DNA from: Paenibacillus sp. MSJ-34
GTDB taxonomy: Bacteria > Bacillota > Bacilli > Paenibacillales > Paenibacillaceae
Direction of reading: 5' to 3'
NCBI RefSeq assembly: GCF_018918005.1
Contig: NZ_JAHLPR010000033.1
Coordinates: 19,447-83,446 of the forward strand
Length of the DNA: 64,000 nucleotides
Shown: one piece after another, positions 32,276 to 43,518 of the stretch
Numbering within the stretch: the stretch's first letter is position 1
Layout of the letters: each line of letters begins with the position of its first letter
Position numbers and translations under genes: made by a program
Notes under the pieces: model-generated
Told to the model about the DNA's origin: nothing
The model's input: the letters and a program-made list of their open reading frames with translations, nothing else
Databases searched by the model: none

Positions 32276-32899
32276 ATGCCTAAAGTAACAGTATACAATG
32301 TAAGCGGAGCATCGGTAGGCGAGATCGAATTGGCGGATAGCGTATTCGGCATCGAGCCGCATGTTCATGTATTGCATCAAGCTGTTGTTATGCAGCAAGC
32401 AGCAGAACGTCAAGGCACTCACAAAACGAAAGGGCGTTCCGAAGTTCGCGGCGGCGGCCGTAAACCATGGAAACAAAAAGGAACGGGCCGCGCTCGTCAA
32501 GGCTCCATTCGCGCACCGCAATGGAAAGGCGGCGGTACCGTGTTCGGACCGACTCCTCGCAGCTACGGCTTCAAACTCCCGAAGAAAGTTCGTCGCTTGG
32601 CAATCAAATCCGCATTGTCTTCGAAAGTTGTAGGTAATGAAATTATCGTATTGGATCAATTAACGATGAATGCACCGAAAACGAAAGAATTCGCGGCGAT
32701 TTTAAATAACTTGAAAGTGGATCGTAAAGCTTTGGTCGTGACTCCAAGCTACGACGACAATGTCGCTCTTTCCGCGCGCAACATTCCGGGCGTGAAATTT
32801 GTAGCGGCTGACGGCATTAACGTTTTGGACGTAATGGTATACGACAAGCTGATCATTACGAAAGAAGCAGTTCAGAAAGTAGAGGAGGTGTTCGCGTAA
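32276..32899 (+). CDS. rplD: 50S ribosomal protein L4
   Basis: 207-residue protein lining the exit tunnel; the extended loop is [20 protein letters not shown]. In E. coli L4 represses the S10 operon; there is no direct evidence for that here. The stop codon overlaps the rplW start (TAATG), indicating coupling. Confidence 0.97.
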   Translation: MPKVTVYNVSGASVGEIELADSVFGIEPHVHVLHQAVVMQQAAERQGTHKTKGRSEVRGGGRKPWKQKGTGRARQGSIRAPQWKGGGTVFGPTPRSYGFKLPKKVRRLAIKSALSSKVVGNEIIVLDQLTMNAPKTKEFAAILNNLKVDRKALVVTPSYDDNVALSARNIPGVKFVAADGINVLDVMVYDKLIITKEAVQKVEEVFA

Positions 32900-33189
32900 T
32901 GAAGGATCCTCGCGATATTATCAAGCGTCCTGTGATTACGGAACGCACGAGCGACTACATGGCGGAAATGAAGTACGCTTTTGAAGTGGATATGCGTGCG
33001 AATAAGGTCGAAATCAAACAGGCGATTGAACAAATTTTCAAAGTAAAAGTAGCGAAAGTGAACGTTATGCGCGTTCCGGCGAAGCCTAAGCGTTACGGCC
33101 GCCATTTCGGATATACGTCCGAATGGAAAAAAGCGATCGTGACTTTAAGCGCGGACAGCAAGCCGCTTGAAATTTTCGAATCGGCTTAA
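32899..33189 (+). CDS. rplW: 50S ribosomal protein L23
   Basis: 96-residue tunnel-exit protein forming the docking site for trigger factor and [21 protein letters not shown] is characteristic. The ribosome site AGAGGAGGTG lies within the end of rplD. Confidence 0.97.
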   Translation: MKDPRDIIKRPVITERTSDYMAEMKYAFEVDMRANKVEIKQAIEQIFKVKVAKVNVMRVPAKPKRYGRHFGYTSEWKKAIVTLSADSKPLEIFESA

Positions 33190-33221
33190 AGAATTATTTC
33201 TGAAGTAAGGAGGGACAAGAA

Positions 33222-34052
33222 GTGCCTATTAAAAAATATAAACCGACATCCCCGGCACGTCGCGCGATGAGCGTGTCGACGTTTGAAGAAATTACGACAA
33301 GCACGCCGGAGAAATCGTTGCTTGCGCCGCTAAGCAAAACGGCAGGACGCAACAACCAAGGTAAAATTACGGTTCGTCACCACGGTGGCGGTCATAAACG
33401 CAAATACCGCATGATCGATTTCAAACGGAACAAAGATGGAATACCAGGACGCGTTGCTACAATCGAGTACGACCCGAACCGGACTTCCAACATCGCTTTG
33501 ATCCATTATGCGGACGGCGAGAAACGTTATATCATCGCGCCGCAAGGTTTGAAAGTCGGCGATCAAATCATGTCCGGAGCAGGTGCGGATATTAAAGTCG
33601 GTAACGCGCTCCCGCTTGAAAACATCCCGGTGGGTACGCTTATCCACAATATCGAACTGAAGCCAGGCAAAGGCGGACAATTGGTTCGCGCTGCAGGTAC
33701 GGAAGCGCAGCTGCTTGGTAAAGAAGAGAAATACGTATCGGTACGTTTATCTTCCGGCGAAGTTCGCAAAATTTTGAAAGTTTGCCGCGCGACGATCGGA
33801 TCTGTAGGCAACCAAGATCACGAGCTTGTGAAAATCGGTAAAGCAGGCCGCTCCCGCTGGTTAGGCAAACGCCCTGAAGTACGCGGTGTCGTCATGAACC
33901 CGAACGATCACCCGCACGGTGGTGGTGAAGGCCGCGCTCCGATCGGACGCAAATCGCCGATGTCTCCATGGGGCAAACCGACTCTTGGCTACAAAACGCG
34001 TAAGAAAAACAAAGCTTCTGACCAATACATTATTCGTCGCCGTACGAAATAA
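33222..34052 (+). CDS. rplB: 50S ribosomal protein L2
   Basis: 276-residue protein needed for subunit joining and peptidyl transferase assembly. It has the OB/SH3 RNA-binding core and the C-terminal [16 protein letters not shown] segment with the conserved histidine. GTG start with AAGGAGGGAC upstream. Confidence 0.97.
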   Translation: MPIKKYKPTSPARRAMSVSTFEEITTSTPEKSLLAPLSKTAGRNNQGKITVRHHGGGHKRKYRMIDFKRNKDGIPGRVATIEYDPNRTSNIALIHYADGEKRYIIAPQGLKVGDQIMSGAGADIKVGNALPLENIPVGTLIHNIELKPGKGGQLVRAAGTEAQLLGKEEKYVSVRLSSGEVRKILKVCRATIGSVGNQDHELVKIGKAGRSRWLGKRPEVRGVVMNPNDHPHGGGEGRAPIGRKSPMSPWGKPTLGYKTRKKNKASDQYIIRRRTK

Positions 34053-34073
34053 TAATGCCGCAAGAAGAATTGT

Positions 34074-34131
34074 CGCCACGCATCGTGGCGTAACGTTAGC
34101 CCGCCGTGCGCAAACGCAGGCGGTATGGCTT
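34074..34131 (+). promoter_or_regulatory. two hairpins between rplB and rpsS
   Basis: CGCCACG-CAT-CGTGGCG (34074-34090) is a perfect 7-bp stem. A second structure pairs AGCCCGCC with GGCGGTATGGCT (about 34098-34132). The 99-nt gap is unusually long for this operon; no U-tract. Confidence 0.5.
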
Positions 34132-34151
34132 GGTGAAGGGAGGATTCACAC

Positions 34152-34433
34152 ATGGGTCGCAGTCTAAAAAAAGGACCGTTCGTCGACGGTTATCTGTTGA
34201 AAAAAGTCGAGGAAATGAATGAGAGCAACAAAAAGGCGGTTGTGAAAACATGGTCCCGCCGCTCTACCATTTTCCCGCAATTTATCGGACACACTTTCGC
34301 GGTGTATGATGGCCGCAAGCATGTGCCGGTATACGTAACGGAAGATATGGTCGGTCACAAATTGGGCGAATTCGCTCCAACCCGTACGTATAAAGGACAT
34401 ACGGACGACGACAAGAAAACAGGCAGACGTTAA
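34152..34433 (+). CDS. rpsS: 30S ribosomal protein S19
   Basis: 93-residue 30S head protein near the A site and the subunit bridge. [15 protein letters not shown] and [14 protein letters not shown] match the family. GAAGGGAGGATTC precedes the ATG. Confidence 0.97.
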   Translation: MGRSLKKGPFVDGYLLKKVEEMNESNKKAVVKTWSRRSTIFPQFIGHTFAVYDGRKHVPVYVTEDMVGHKLGEFAPTRTYKGHTDDDKKTGRR

Positions 34434-34465
34434 TCGTCTTTAATTGTTTGAGAGGAGGTAATACA

Positions 34466-34798
34466 ATGCAAGCGAAAGCAAGTGCGAATTATGTTCGGAT
34501 TGCTCCTCGTAAAGCTCAACTCGTAGTTGACTTGATTCGCGGGAAACAAGTGGGCGACGCGATCGCAATTTTGCGCCATACGCCTAAATCGGCTTCCCCG
34601 GTCGTTGAGAAGCTGCTCAATTCCGCAATCGCAAACGCTGAACATAACTATAACTTGGATGTTAACAAACTGGTTATTACGGAAGCGTACGTGAACCAGG
34701 GTCCGACTTTGAAACGTTTCCGCCCGCGCGCGATGGGACGTGCTAGCAGGATCAACAAAAGAACGAGCCACATCACCTTGGTGGTATCTGAAAAATAA
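34466..34798 (+). CDS. rplV: 50S ribosomal protein L22
   Basis: 110-residue exit-tunnel protein whose beta hairpin ([18 protein letters not shown]) lines the macrolide-binding region; this loop shows no insertion. ATG 34466 follows GAGAGGAGG; the in-frame ATG at 34448 lacks a site. Confidence 0.96.
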   Translation: MQAKASANYVRIAPRKAQLVVDLIRGKQVGDAIAILRHTPKSASPVVEKLLNSAIANAEHNYNLDVNKLVITEAYVNQGPTLKRFRPRAMGRASRINKRTSHITLVVSEK

Positions 34799-34811
34799 GG
34801 AGGGAAAACGT

Positions 34812-35477
34812 GTGGGGCAAAAGGTAAATCCGGTTGGATTACGTGTAGGGATTATTCGTGACTGGGAGTCCAAATGGTATGCCGGCAAAGATTTCGGTGA
34901 TCTGTTGCTGGAAGATGTCAAAATTCGTGAATACCTGAAAAATAAATTGAAAGACGCTGCCGTTTCCCGTGTGGAAATCGAAAGAGCGGCGAATCGTGTA
35001 AATGTAACAATCCACACTGCGAAACCAGGGATGGTTATCGGTAAAGGTGGCTCGGAAGTTGAAGTGCTGCGTACGGAAATTGCGAAAATTTCCAAAGGCA
35101 AAAAAGTGCACATCAACATTTCGGAAATTAAAACTCCGGATCTTGACGCAATCTTGGTTGCGGAAAGCATCGCACAACAATTGGAACGCCGCGTTTCTTT
35201 CCGTCGTGCATTGAAACAAGCGATCCAAAGAACGATGCGCGCTGGCGCAAAAGGAGTCAAAACAGCGGTTAGCGGACGCTTAGGCGGTGCCGATATCGCT
35301 CGTACGGAAGGCTATAGCGAAGGAACCGTTCCACTTCATACGCTTCGCGCCGACATCGACTATGGCACGGCAGAAGCGCATACGACATACGGCCGCATCG
35401 GCGTAAAAGTATGGATTTATCGTGGAGAGGTACTTCCTACGGCTAAGAAGCAAGCTGCTAAGGAAGGAGGCAACTAA
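34812..35477 (+). CDS. rpsC: 30S ribosomal protein S3
   Basis: 221-residue mRNA-entry protein with an N-terminal KH domain ([12 protein letters not shown], the GXXG loop) and S3 C-terminal domain. GTG 34812 follows TAAGGAGGGAAA, 10 nt after the rplV stop. Longer upstream frames run inside rplV. Confidence 0.96.
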   Translation: MGQKVNPVGLRVGIIRDWESKWYAGKDFGDLLLEDVKIREYLKNKLKDAAVSRVEIERAANRVNVTIHTAKPGMVIGKGGSEVEVLRTEIAKISKGKKVHINISEIKTPDLDAILVAESIAQQLERRVSFRRALKQAIQRTMRAGAKGVKTAVSGRLGGADIARTEGYSEGTVPLHTLRADIDYGTAEAHTTYGRIGVKVWIYRGEVLPTAKKQAAKEGGN

Positions 35478-35479
35478 TC

Positions 35480-35914
35480 ATGTTGGTACCAAAACGTGCA
35501 AAGCACCGCAAGCAACAACGCGGTAGCATGAGAGGCCGCGCGAAAGGCGGCACGGAAGTGAATTTCGGCGAATACGGTTTGCAAGCCATGGAACCTGCAT
35601 GGATTACGAACCGCCAAATCGAAGCAGCGCGTATCGCGATGACTCGTTACATTCGCCGCGGCGGTAAAGTATGGATCAAAATTTTCCCGGACAAACCGAT
35701 TACGCAAAAGCCGCTTGAGGTTCGGATGGGTAGCGGTAAAGGTAACGTCGAGAAATGGGTGGCAGTAGTTAAGCCGGGCAAAATTATGTTCGAGCTTGCC
35801 GGCGTTTCGGAGGAAATTGCTCGTGAGGCGATGCGTCTTGCCGCTCACAAACTGCCGGTGAAAACGAAGTTTGTGAAACGAGAAGAATTGGGTGGTGAAG
35901 CAAATGAAAGCTAA
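35480..35914 (+). CDS. rplP: 50S ribosomal protein L16
   Basis: 144-residue protein next to the A-site tRNA elbow. [19 protein letters not shown] and the conserved [12 protein letters not shown] segment are present. Starts 2 nt after rpsC and overlaps rpmC by 11 nt. Confidence 0.97.
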   Translation: MLVPKRAKHRKQQRGSMRGRAKGGTEVNFGEYGLQAMEPAWITNRQIEAARIAMTRYIRRGGKVWIKIFPDKPITQKPLEVRMGSGKGNVEKWVAVVKPGKIMFELAGVSEEIAREAMRLAAHKLPVKTKFVKREELGGEANES

Positions 35915-36104
35915 TGAATTGCGCAACTTAACCACTGCTGAGATTGAACAAAAAATTGCCGGATTTAAAGAAGAACTCTTTAACCTCCGTTTTCAATTGG
36001 CTACAGGCCAGCTTGATAACCCGACTCGGATTCGTGATGTGCGTAAAGAAATAGCTCGTGCTAAAACCGTATTACGTGAAAGAGAACTTGGGATCATCAG
36101 TTAA
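35904..36104 (+). CDS. rpmC: 50S ribosomal protein L29
   Basis: 66-residue two-helix protein at the tunnel exit beside L23. [17 protein letters not shown] and LARELGI-like ending are typical. ATG 35904, inside the end of rplP, has GGGTGGTGAAG upstream and is preferred to 35892. Confidence 0.95.
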   Translation: MKANELRNLTTAEIEQKIAGFKEELFNLRFQLATGQLDNPTRIRDVRKEIARAKTVLRERELGIIS

Positions 36105-36204
36105 TTGATTTTTTTCGAGCCTCGAAACAGGGTTGAAAAAGAATCTATATGAAGCATATGTCCGGTGAACGCCAGACGTATTGATTTCAGGAAGGAGGCA
36201 AAGT

Positions 36205-36468
36205 ATGAGCGAACGCAATGCTCGTAAAGTGCAGATCGGTAAAGTAGTGAGCGACAAAATGGATAAAACCATCGTTGTTGCCGTTGAAACTTATAAAAAG
36301 CATGATCTCTACCACAAGCGCATTAAATACACGAAAAAATTTAAAGCGCATGATGAGAACAATCAAGCGAAGATCGGCGATACAGTCAAAATTATGGAAA
36401 CTCGTCCGCTCTCCAAAGATAAGCGTTGGAGACTCGTAGAGATCGTTGAAGAAGCGGTAATCGTTTAA
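36205..36468 (+). CDS. rpsQ: 30S ribosomal protein S17
   Basis: 87-residue OB-fold primary 16S rRNA-binding protein. [19 protein letters not shown] and the C-terminal [18 protein letters not shown] match the family. ATG 36205 follows GGAAGGAGG; ATG 36181 precedes it and is rejected. Confidence 0.96.
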   Translation: MSERNARKVQIGKVVSDKMDKTIVVAVETYKKHDLYHKRIKYTKKFKAHDENNQAKIGDTVKIMETRPLSKDKRWRLVEIVEEAVIV

Positions 36469-36503
36469 GGACGTGCTATTTTTCCGAAAGGAGGAAATCG
36501 AAA

Positions 36504-36872
36504 ATGATTCAACCATTCACACGTTTAGCTGTCGCTGACAACTCCGGCGCGAAAGAATTAATGTGTATTCGTGTACTGGGCGGCACAGGACGTCGTGCTG
36601 CGCATATCGGCGATTTGATCGTTTGTTCCGTAAAACAAGCAACACCAGGCGGCGTTGTCAAAAAAGGTGATGTCGTTAGAGCGGTTATCGTTCGCACGAA
36701 ACGTTCGGTTCGCCGGAAAGACGGTTCTTACATCGCATTCGACGAGAACGCGGCGGTTATTGTAAAAGAAGATAAGAGCCCGCGCGGAACGCGTATTTTC
36801 GGACCTGTCGCTCGCGAGCTTCGTGATAAAGACTTTATGAAAATCGTTTCCTTGGCTCCTGAAGTTATCTAA
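36504..36872 (+). CDS. rplN: 50S ribosomal protein L14
   Basis: 122-residue protein contacting 16S helix 44 in bridge B8 and the binding point of the silencing factor Rsf[21 protein letters not shown] and [11 protein letters not shown] are diagnostic. AAAGGAGG precedes the ATG. Confidence 0.97.
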   Translation: MIQPFTRLAVADNSGAKELMCIRVLGGTGRRAAHIGDLIVCSVKQATPGGVVKKGDVVRAVIVRTKRSVRRKDGSYIAFDENAAVIVKEDKSPRGTRIFGPVARELRDKDFMKIVSLAPEVI

Positions 36873-36922
36873 CAGAACCTGATAAGCGGTTGTGACGCTT
36901 CGATAGTAGGAGGTGTAAGAAA

Positions 36923-37276
36923 GTGCCAAGATTGCAAAAGATCAAAGAATCCTATAACAATAAATTGCACGTGAAAAAGGACGACACGGTAATCGTCATT
37001 ACCGGGAAGGACAAAGGGAAGAAAGGCCGCGTCATCGCAGCTTATCCTCGTGAAAACCGCGTTCTTGTCGAAGGCGTGAACATGGTGAAAAAACACCAAA
37101 AGCCGAACCAAGCGAATCCGCAAGGCGGTATCATCGAGCAAGAAGCTCCGATCCACGTTTCGAACGTGATGCATGTGGATCCAAAGAGCGGCAAAGTGAC
37201 TCGAATCGGATACAAAGTGCTGGATAACGGCAAGAAAGTTCGCGTTGCGAAAAAATCCGGAGAAGTTATCGATTAA
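36923..37276 (+). CDS. rplX: 50S ribosomal protein L24
   Basis: 117-residue assembly-initiator protein with an N-terminal KOW motif ([15 protein letters not shown]). GTG start after TAGGAGGTG. Slightly longer than the Bacillus protein through an N-terminal extension (about ten residues). Confidence 0.96.
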   Translation: MPRLQKIKESYNNKLHVKKDDTVIVITGKDKGKKGRVIAAYPRENRVLVEGVNMVKKHQKPNQANPQGGIIEQEAPIHVSNVMHVDPKSGKVTRIGYKVLDNGKKVRVAKKSGEVID

Positions 37277-37307
37277 TCAGTTTTGACGGAAAGGAGGACC
37301 ATAAACC

Positions 37308-37850
37308 ATGGCAGCAAGATTAAAAGATCGTTTTTTAAATGAAATTACGCCTGCGTTGATGCAAAAGTTCAATTATTCTTCCGTAATGCAGGTTCCGAAA
37401 ATCGAAAAAGTCGTCATCAACATGGGTGTCGGCGATGCGGTTCAAAACTCCAAAGTGCTTGATTCGGCCGTGAACGATTTGCAGCTTATCGCAGGTCAAA
37501 AGCCGGTCATCACTCGTGCGAAGAAATCGATCGCCGGTTTTAAATTGCGCGAGAACATGCCGATCGGCGCGAAAGTAACATTGCGCGGAGACCGGATGTA
37601 TCATTTCTTGGACAAATTGTTCAACGTGACGCTTCCGCGCGTACGCGACTTCCGCGGCGTATCGAACAAAGCGTTCGACGGACGCGGCAACTATACGCTC
37701 GGTTTGAAAGAACAATTGATCTTCCCGGAGATCGAATACGATAAAGTCGATAAAGTTCGCGGTATGGATATCGTTATCGTAACGACTGCGAAAACGGACG
37801 AAGAATCTCGTGAATTGTTAACTCAACTCGGCATGCCTTTTACGAAATAA
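37308..37850 (+). CDS. rplE: 50S ribosomal protein L5
   Basis: 180-residue central protuberance protein that binds 5S rRNA and P-site t[37 protein letters not shown] and [15 protein letters not shown] are all standard. Confidence 0.97.
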   Translation: MAARLKDRFLNEITPALMQKFNYSSVMQVPKIEKVVINMGVGDAVQNSKVLDSAVNDLQLIAGQKPVITRAKKSIAGFKLRENMPIGAKVTLRGDRMYHFLDKLFNVTLPRVRDFRGVSNKAFDGRGNYTLGLKEQLIFPEIEYDKVDKVRGMDIVIVTTAKTDEESRELLTQLGMPFTK

Positions 37851-37900
37851 ACCTAATGAGAAAAACTTGGTTCCAAGTTTTTGGGAGGTGTCAATAAAAC

Positions 37901-38086
37901 GTGGCAAAAACTTCGATGAAAGTTAAACAACAACGCGCACCGAAATTCAAAGTGCGAGCCTATACTCGCTGTGAGCGTTGCGGTCGTCCACACTCGGTTT
38001 TACAGAAATTCAAAATTTGCAGAATATGTTTCCGTGAATTAGCCTATAAAGGCCAGATCCCTGGCGTGAAAAAAGCAAGCTGGTAA
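37901..38086 (+). CDS. rpsZ: 30S ribosomal protein S14 type Z
   Basis: 61-residue zinc form of S14. The ligands are RCERCG and ICRICF, two CxxC pairs. GTG start with TGGGAGGTG upstream. Located between rplE and rpsH as in other Firmicutes. Confidence 0.96.
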   Translation: MAKTSMKVKQQRAPKFKVRAYTRCERCGRPHSVLQKFKICRICFRELAYKGQIPGVKKASW

Positions 38087-38118
38087 TCACCCTACAGCGG
38101 GAAGGAGGTAATACACTA

Positions 38119-38517
38119 ATGGTAATGTCAGATCCGATTGCAGATATGCTAACACGCATTCGCAATGCGAACGTTGTGCGTCATGAAACAGTGGAGATGC
38201 CTGCTTCGACCATGAAGAAGCAAATCGCTGAAATTTTGAAGCGCGAAGGTTTCATCCGCGATGCAGAATATATTGAAGACAATAAACAAGGGATTATTCG
38301 TATTTTCTTGAAATACGGCCCGAACAGCGAGCGCGTTATTACCGGTTTGAAAAGAATCAGCAAGCCAGGTCTTCGCGTTTATACGAAATCGAACGAGATT
38401 CCTCGCGTACTTGGAGGTTTAGGGATCGCGATTATCTCTACTTCCAAAGGCGTGATGACGGACAAGGAAGCTCGTCAAGCAAAATCAGGCGGAGAAGTCG
38501 TCTGCTACGTATGGTAA
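38119..38517 (+). CDS. rpsH: 30S ribosomal protein S8
   Basis: 132-residue central-domain 16S rRNA-binding protein. [15 protein letters not shown] and the C-terminal [14 protein letters not shown] are standard. GAAGGAGG precedes ATG 38119. In E. coli S8 represses the spc operon; no mimic site was identified here. Confidence 0.97.
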   Translation: MVMSDPIADMLTRIRNANVVRHETVEMPASTMKKQIAEILKREGFIRDAEYIEDNKQGIIRIFLKYGPNSERVITGLKRISKPGLRVYTKSNEIPRVLGGLGIAIISTSKGVMTDKEARQAKSGGEVVCYVW

Positions 38518-38547
38518 TACAACCGCAAAAGATCGGAGGTGCAAACT

Positions 38548-39090
38548 ATGTCTCGTATTGGTCGTAAACCAATTCAAGTGCCTGGTGGTGTCGACATCAC
38601 CTTAGACAACGGCACGATCACAGTAAAAGGTCCCAAAGGAACGCTGTCCCGTGAAATCCACAAAGACATGAAAGTGTCGATTGCGGAGAACGTGATCACG
38701 ATCGAGCGTCCTTCTGATAATAAAGCTCACCGTTCCCTTCACGGAACGACTCGCAGCGTCATTTCCAACATGGTGAACGGCGTAACGGAAGGCTTCTCGA
38801 AATCTCTCGAGCTCGTAGGCGTCGGTTATCGTGCGAGCAAAACCGGAGATAAAGTCGTATTGAACGTCGGTTACTCTCACCCTGTTGAAATTACGCCGGA
38901 ACAAGGCATCGAATTCGAAGTTCCGTCGAATACCAAAATTATCGTTAAAGGTATCGATAAAGAACGCGTCGGCGCTTATGCCGCGAAAATCCGCTCCGTT
39001 CGCGAACCTGAGCCGTACAAAGGCAAAGGGATTAAGTACGAAGGCGAGCGCATTATTCGCAAAGAAGGTAAAGCCGGTAAGAAGAAGTAA
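38548..39090 (+). CDS. rplF: 50S ribosomal protein L6
   Basis: 180-residue protein with two related domains, near the sarcin-ricin loop. [17 protein letters not shown] and the C-terminal [16 protein letters not shown] motif are diagnostic. ATG 38548 follows TCGGAGGTG; the GTG at 38539 is part of that site. Confidence 0.97.
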   Translation: MSRIGRKPIQVPGGVDITLDNGTITVKGPKGTLSREIHKDMKVSIAENVITIERPSDNKAHRSLHGTTRSVISNMVNGVTEGFSKSLELVGVGYRASKTGDKVVLNVGYSHPVEITPEQGIEFEVPSNTKIIVKGIDKERVGAYAAKIRSVREPEPYKGKGIKYEGERIIRKEGKAGKKK

Positions 39091-39130
39091 GTTAGCTTAA
39101 TGGCAAACTGAAGGGAGTGAAACTTGAAGC

Positions 39131-39499
39131 ATGATTTCAAAAGCTGATAAAAATAAAGCTCGTTTGAAAAGACACCTTCGTGTTCGTAAAAAAATTCAAG
39201 GTACTGCTGAGCGCCCTCGTTTGAACGTATTCCGTTCTTCGAAACATATGTACGCCCAACTGATCGATGACGTAAAGGGCGTAACGTTGGCGGCTGCATC
39301 GACGCTTGACAAAGATCTGAAAGATCAAATCGAAAACGGCGGCAATGTGGAAGCAGCTCGCAAAGTCGGCGAATTAATCGCTAAACGTGCGAAAGCACAA
39401 GGCTTTGAACAAGTTGTTTTCGACCGCGGCGGTTATCTATATCACGGAAGAATCCAAGCATTGGCGGACGCTGCGCGCGAAGCCGGACTGGAATTCTAG
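39131..39499 (+). CDS. rplR: 50S ribosomal protein L18
   Basis: 122-residue 5S rRNA-binding protein. Basic N-terminus ([20 protein letters not shown]) and C-terminal [20 protein letters not shown] are typical. GAAGGGAGTG precedes the start. Confidence 0.97.
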   Translation: MISKADKNKARLKRHLRVRKKIQGTAERPRLNVFRSSKHMYAQLIDDVKGVTLAAASTLDKDLKDQIENGGNVEAARKVGELIAKRAKAQGFEQVVFDRGGYLYHGRIQALADAAREAGLEF

Positions 39500-39525
39500 G
39501 ACAATAATCAAAGGAGGTTAACGAC

Positions 39526-40023
39526 TTGCGTGTAGATCCGAACACTTTAGAACTGACTGAAAAAGTTGTAAATATTAATCGCGTTGCTAAAGTCGTAAAA
39601 GGCGGACGCCGTTTCAGCTTTAGCGCGCTCGTCGTTGTCGGCGACGGCAAAGGTTGGGTTGGCGCCGGTATCGGTAAAGCTTCCGAAGTACCGGACGCGA
39701 TTCGCAAAGGTATCGAAGATGCGAAGAAAAACCTGATCCAAGTTCCTTTCGTTGGAACGACTATTCCTCACCAAGTTATCGGCCATTTCGGCGCAGGCCG
39801 CGTTCTGCTCAAGCCTGCATCCGAAGGTACGGGAGTGATCGCGGGCGGACCGGTTCGTGCGGTGCTCGAGCTCGCCGGCGTGGGCGATATTTTGACAAAA
39901 TCATTAGGTTCTTCGAACTCCATCAACATGGTCAACGCGACATTGGAAGGCTTGTCCCGTTTGAAACGTGCCGAAGATGTGGCGAAACTGCGCGGTAAAA
40001 CCGTAGAAGAACTGTTAGGTTAA
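39526..40023 (+). CDS. rpsE: 30S ribosomal protein S5
   Basis: 165-residue protein at the mRNA entry and decoding region. The spectinomycin-associated loop ([21 protein letters not shown]) looks wild-type. TTG start 39526 follows AAAGGAGGTTAACGAC. Confidence 0.96.
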   Translation: MRVDPNTLELTEKVVNINRVAKVVKGGRRFSFSALVVVGDGKGWVGAGIGKASEVPDAIRKGIEDAKKNLIQVPFVGTTIPHQVIGHFGAGRVLLKPASEGTGVIAGGPVRAVLELAGVGDILTKSLGSSNSINMVNATLEGLSRLKRAEDVAKLRGKTVEELLG

Positions 40024-40036
40024 GGAGGGACTCGCA

Positions 40037-40222
40037 TTGGCTAAATTAGAAATTACCCTCGTTCGCAGTCTGATCGGTCGTTCGGGAACGCAGCGCACTA
40101 CAGTGAACACGTTAGGTTTGCGCAAAATCAACCAAACCGTCGTTCATAACGACAGCCCGGCGATTCGCGGAATGGTTAACAAAGTTAGCCATTTGGTGAA
40201 AGTGAAAGAAATCGAAGCTTAA
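40037..40222 (+). CDS. rpmD: 50S ribosomal protein L30
   Basis: 61-residue protein. [27 protein letters not shown] is the family pattern in shortened form: [10 protein letters not shown] and [14 protein letters not shown] start after TAAGGAGGGAC, 13 nt after rpsE. Confidence 0.96.
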   Translation: MAKLEITLVRSLIGRSGTQRTTVNTLGLRKINQTVVHNDSPAIRGMVNKVSHLVKVKEIEA

Positions 40223-40280
40223 TAACAAGACTTTAACAGAATGATTTGCTTTAGAAATAATCAAGGAGGTGCAACGAACG

Positions 40281-40721
40281 ATGAAGTTACATGAACTTTC
40301 TCCTGCGGCAGGTTCCCGCCATCCTCGCAAACGCGTAGGCCGCGGAACGTCGAGCGGTACGGGAAAAACTTCAGGTCGCGGACATAAAGGTCAAAATGCT
40401 CGTTCCGGCGGTGGTGTGCGTCCAGGTTTCGAAGGCGGACAAAATCCACTTTATCGCCGTTTGCCGAAGCGAGGATTTACGAATCCGACTCGCAAGGAGT
40501 ATGCGGTTGTAAACATCGAGGAACTTAACAGCTTTGCGGCAGGTACTGAAATCACTCCGGAAGTTCTGATGGAGAGCGGTATTGTAAAAAATCCTAAAAG
40601 CGGCATCAAGATTTTAGGAAATGGCGAAGTGAAAGTACAACTTACTGTGAAAGCAAATAAGTTCTCTCAATCTGCGGTAGAGAAAATCGAGGCTGCCGGC
40701 GGTAAAACCGAGGTGATCTAA
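40281..40721 (+). CDS. rplO: 50S ribosomal protein L15
   Basis: 146-residue assembly protein with the Gly/Arg-rich N-terminus [22 protein letters not shown] 40281 has AAGGAGGTGC upstream. The stop overlaps the secY ATG (TAATG). Confidence 0.97.
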   Translation: MKLHELSPAAGSRHPRKRVGRGTSSGTGKTSGRGHKGQNARSGGGVRPGFEGGQNPLYRRLPKRGFTNPTRKEYAVVNIEELNSFAAGTEITPEVLMESGIVKNPKSGIKILGNGEVKVQLTVKANKFSQSAVEKIEAAGGKTEVI

Positions 40722-42022
40722 TGTTTAAAACGCTGTCCAACATTTGGCGGGTCGTAGACCTTAGAAAAAAAATCTTGTTTACCTTGCTCATCCTGATCGT
40801 TTACCGGATCGGCGCCTTCGTTCCGGTACCAGGCGTAAATACGGATGTATTTAAAGAGGTAAATCAAGCGGGAAGCGATTTGTTCGGCTTGCTGAACACC
40901 TTCTCCGGAGGCGCGTTGTTTCAGTTTTCTATTTTTGCGTTGGGCATTATGCCTTATATCACCGCGTCAATTATCGTGCAATTGTTGACGATGGATGTCA
41001 TTCCGAAATTTGCGGAATGGGCAAAGGAAGGCGAAATCGGTAAACGGAAATTAGCGCAAATAACCCGGTACGGTACGGTTGTCCTTGGTTTAATCCAAGC
41101 GTACGGTACTGCGATCGGCTTTAACCGTTTATATGCCGCGAAGATGGTACCAAATGCGACATATGCGGATTACCTCGTGATTGCCATCATTCTGACCGCC
41201 GGTGTCGCATTCTTGATGTGGCTCGGGGAGCAGATTACAGAACGCGGAATCGGAAACGGGATTTCGATTCTCATCTTTGCCGGGATTATCTCGCGGATTC
41301 CTGAATTGAGTCAGCAATTGTACCAATCGGAGTTTGTCGACACCAATGCGAATCTGTTCCTGGGAATTGCGAAAATCATCATTGTTTTGATTGTAATTTT
41401 GGCGATTGTCGTCGGTGTTATATACATCCAGCAAGGCATACGCAAAATTCCGGTGCAATACGCAAAGCGCGTAGTCGGCAACAAAATGTACGGCGGGCAA
41501 AATACGCATATTCCGCTGAAAGTGAACGGGGCGGGCGTCATCCCGGTCATCTTCGCTTCATCGCTGCTTATGTTCCCGTACACGATCGCACAGTTTTGGG
41601 CGGATAAACAATGGGCACAATGGATAATGCACAACCTGTCCCATGACAAACCGCTCGGTATGGTGCTGTATGTATTGCTGATTATCGGATTTACCTTTTT
41701 CTACACATTTGTACAGATTAACCCGGTGCAAATGGCGGATCAGATGAAGAAGAACGGCGGATACATTCCTGGCATTCGCCCGGGGAAACCGACTTCCGGT
41801 TATTTGACGAAAGTCATGACCAGAATCACCTTGTCCGGCGCCATTTTCTTGGCGGCTATTTCCGTGCTCCCGGTATTCTTCGGAGCTCTTGCCGGACTGC
41901 CGCGTTCGATTCAGATCGGCGGTACGAGTATTCTGATCGTTGTCGGGGTCGCCCTGGATACGATGAAGCAAATCGAAAGCCAGTTAATGAAACGCCATTA
42001 CAAAGGGTTTATCAATAAATAG
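40721..42022 (+). CDS. secY: preprotein translocase channel SecY
   Basis: 433-residue, ten-helix membrane channel of the Sec export system. Family signatures GALFQFSIFALGIMPYITAS and QFTMDQ-like cytosolic loops, and the C-terminal loop with GIRPGKPTSGYL, are present. Translation is coupled to rplO by the TAATG overlap. Partner SecE is encoded at 4539-4748. Confidence 0.97.
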   Translation: MFKTLSNIWRVVDLRKKILFTLLILIVYRIGAFVPVPGVNTDVFKEVNQAGSDLFGLLNTFSGGALFQFSIFALGIMPYITASIIVQLLTMDVIPKFAEWAKEGEIGKRKLAQITRYGTVVLGLIQAYGTAIGFNRLYAAKMVPNATYADYLVIAIILTAGVAFLMWLGEQITERGIGNGISILIFAGIISRIPELSQQLYQSEFVDTNANLFLGIAKIIIVLIVILAIVVGVIYIQQGIRKIPVQYAKRVVGNKMYGGQNTHIPLKVNGAGVIPVIFASSLLMFPYTIAQFWADKQWAQWIMHNLSHDKPLGMVLYVLLIIGFTFFYTFVQINPVQMADQMKKNGGYIPGIRPGKPTSGYLTKVMTRITLSGAIFLAAISVLPVFFGALAGLPRSIQIGGTSILIVVGVALDTMKQIESQLMKRHYKGFINK

Positions 42023-42108
42023 GCAATAGGTTCTGATCGAGATCGCAATCATGCAAGCTCGGCGGCACCTATTGTGCTGTTTCAGTTAAGCGGATAGGAG
42101 GAACGACA

Positions 42109-42753
42109 ATGAACATTTTATTCATGGGGCCTCCTGGAGCAGGGAAAGGGACGCAAGCGGTACGAATTGCAGACGAATTCGAAGTTCCGCATATTTCGAC
42201 AGGCGACGCGTTTCGCCTGGCAATGAAACAAGGAACGGCGCTCGGATTAAAAGCGAAGCAGTTTGTTGATCAAGGCTTACTTGTTCCAGACGACGTGACG
42301 ATCGGCATCGTGCGCGAAAGACTCCAGCAATCCGATTGCGAGAAGGGCTTTCTCTTGGACGGTTTTCCAAGAACGATCTCGCAAGCGGAAGCGTTGGACG
42401 ATATTCTCGCTTCGATGAACCGGAAACTCGATCACGTCATTGACCTTAAGGTGGATCGCGACCAGTTGCTGGCGCGTCTGACCGGACGCCGCATTTGCAA
42501 ATCTTGCGGTTCGACCTACCATGTCATTTTCAATCCGCCGCGCCAAGAAGGCGTATGCGATAAATGCTCGGGCGAGCTCTACCAACGATCGGACGATACG
42601 GAAGAAAAGGTAGGCACTCGGCTCGACGAGTACATCAACAAGACAGCTCCTTTGCTGGATTACTATCGCACCAAAGGGTTGTTGCGCCAGGTGGACGGAA
42701 TGAAAGAAATCGATACGGTGACGTCTGATATCGTATCGTTGTTGAGAGGTTGA
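42109..42753 (+). CDS. adk: adenylate kinase
   Basis: 214-residue enzyme for AMP + ATP to 2 ADP. P-loop [11 protein letters not shown]; the LID domain carries four cysteines (CKSCG...CDKC), the zinc-binding form of Gram-positive species. GLLVPDDVT and DGFPRT are conserved. TAGGAGG precedes the ATG. A 7-bp inverted repeat AATAGGT/ACCTATT lies in the gap after secY. Confidence 0.97.
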   Translation: MNILFMGPPGAGKGTQAVRIADEFEVPHISTGDAFRLAMKQGTALGLKAKQFVDQGLLVPDDVTIGIVRERLQQSDCEKGFLLDGFPRTISQAEALDDILASMNRKLDHVIDLKVDRDQLLARLTGRRICKSCGSTYHVIFNPPRQEGVCDKCSGELYQRSDDTEEKVGTRLDEYINKTAPLLDYYRTKGLLRQVDGMKEIDTVTSDIVSLLRG

Positions 42754-42756
42754 ATA

Positions 42757-43509
42757 ATGATCATTTGCAAGTCTGAAGTGGAACTAGGCTTTATGAGGGA
42801 AGCTGGGAGGATTGTAGCCGAGACGCATCGGCTCATGGCTCAATCCGTTCAACCGGGAATAACGACGCGCGAATTGGATTCGATCGCGGAGAAGTATATT
42901 CGCAGTCAGGGAGCTTCACCTTCTTTTAAAGGCTATAACAATTTTCCTGCCAGCATATGCGCTTCAGTAAATGAAGAGTTGGTTCACGGAATTCCCGGCG
43001 ATCGGAAATTAAACGAAGGTGACATCATTAGTATTGACATCGGCGCCGAGTACCGCGGCTATCACGGTGATTCCGCCTGGACCTATCCTGTCGGAAGCAT
43101 CTCGGAGATTGCCCGGAAGTTATTGGACGTAACGGAACAATCGTTGTATGCGGGATTGGCCCTTGTCAAACCGGATGTTCGTTTATTTACAATTTCACAT
43201 GCGATTCAACGTTGTATCGAAGATGCGGGTTTTTCGGTTGTAAGGGAATATGTCGGCCACGGCATCGGCGCAAGCCTGCATGAAGAGCCGCAAATTCCGA
43301 ACTACGGCATACCGGACCGCGGGCCGAGACTGAAACCGGGCATGGTGCTTGCGATCGAGCCGATGGTTATTGCCGGATCGCGGCATGTCAAGACATTGCC
43401 GGACCGGTGGACGGTCGTTACGGTGAACGGCGATCTATGCGCCCACTTCGAGCATACGGTGGCGGTAACGGAAGACGGCTTGGAAATTTTTACGAAAATC
43501 GATTCGTAG
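42757..43509 (+). CDS. map: methionine aminopeptidase type I
   Basis: 250-residue metalloprotease removing the initiator methionine. Metal ligands are seen in [18 protein letters not shown] (two Asp), [14 protein letters not shown] (His), IEPM (Glu) and [11 protein letters not shown] (Glu). Follows adk by 3 nt and is co-transcribed with it, as in Bacillus. Confidence 0.97.
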   Translation: MIICKSEVELGFMREAGRIVAETHRLMAQSVQPGITTRELDSIAEKYIRSQGASPSFKGYNNFPASICASVNEELVHGIPGDRKLNEGDIISIDIGAEYRGYHGDSAWTYPVGSISEIARKLLDVTEQSLYAGLALVKPDVRLFTISHAIQRCIEDAGFSVVREYVGHGIGASLHEEPQIPNYGIPDRGPRLKPGMVLAIEPMVIAGSRHVKTLPDRWTVVTVNGDLCAHFEHTVAVTEDGLEIFTKIDS

Positions 43510-43518
43510 GTGATGAAT

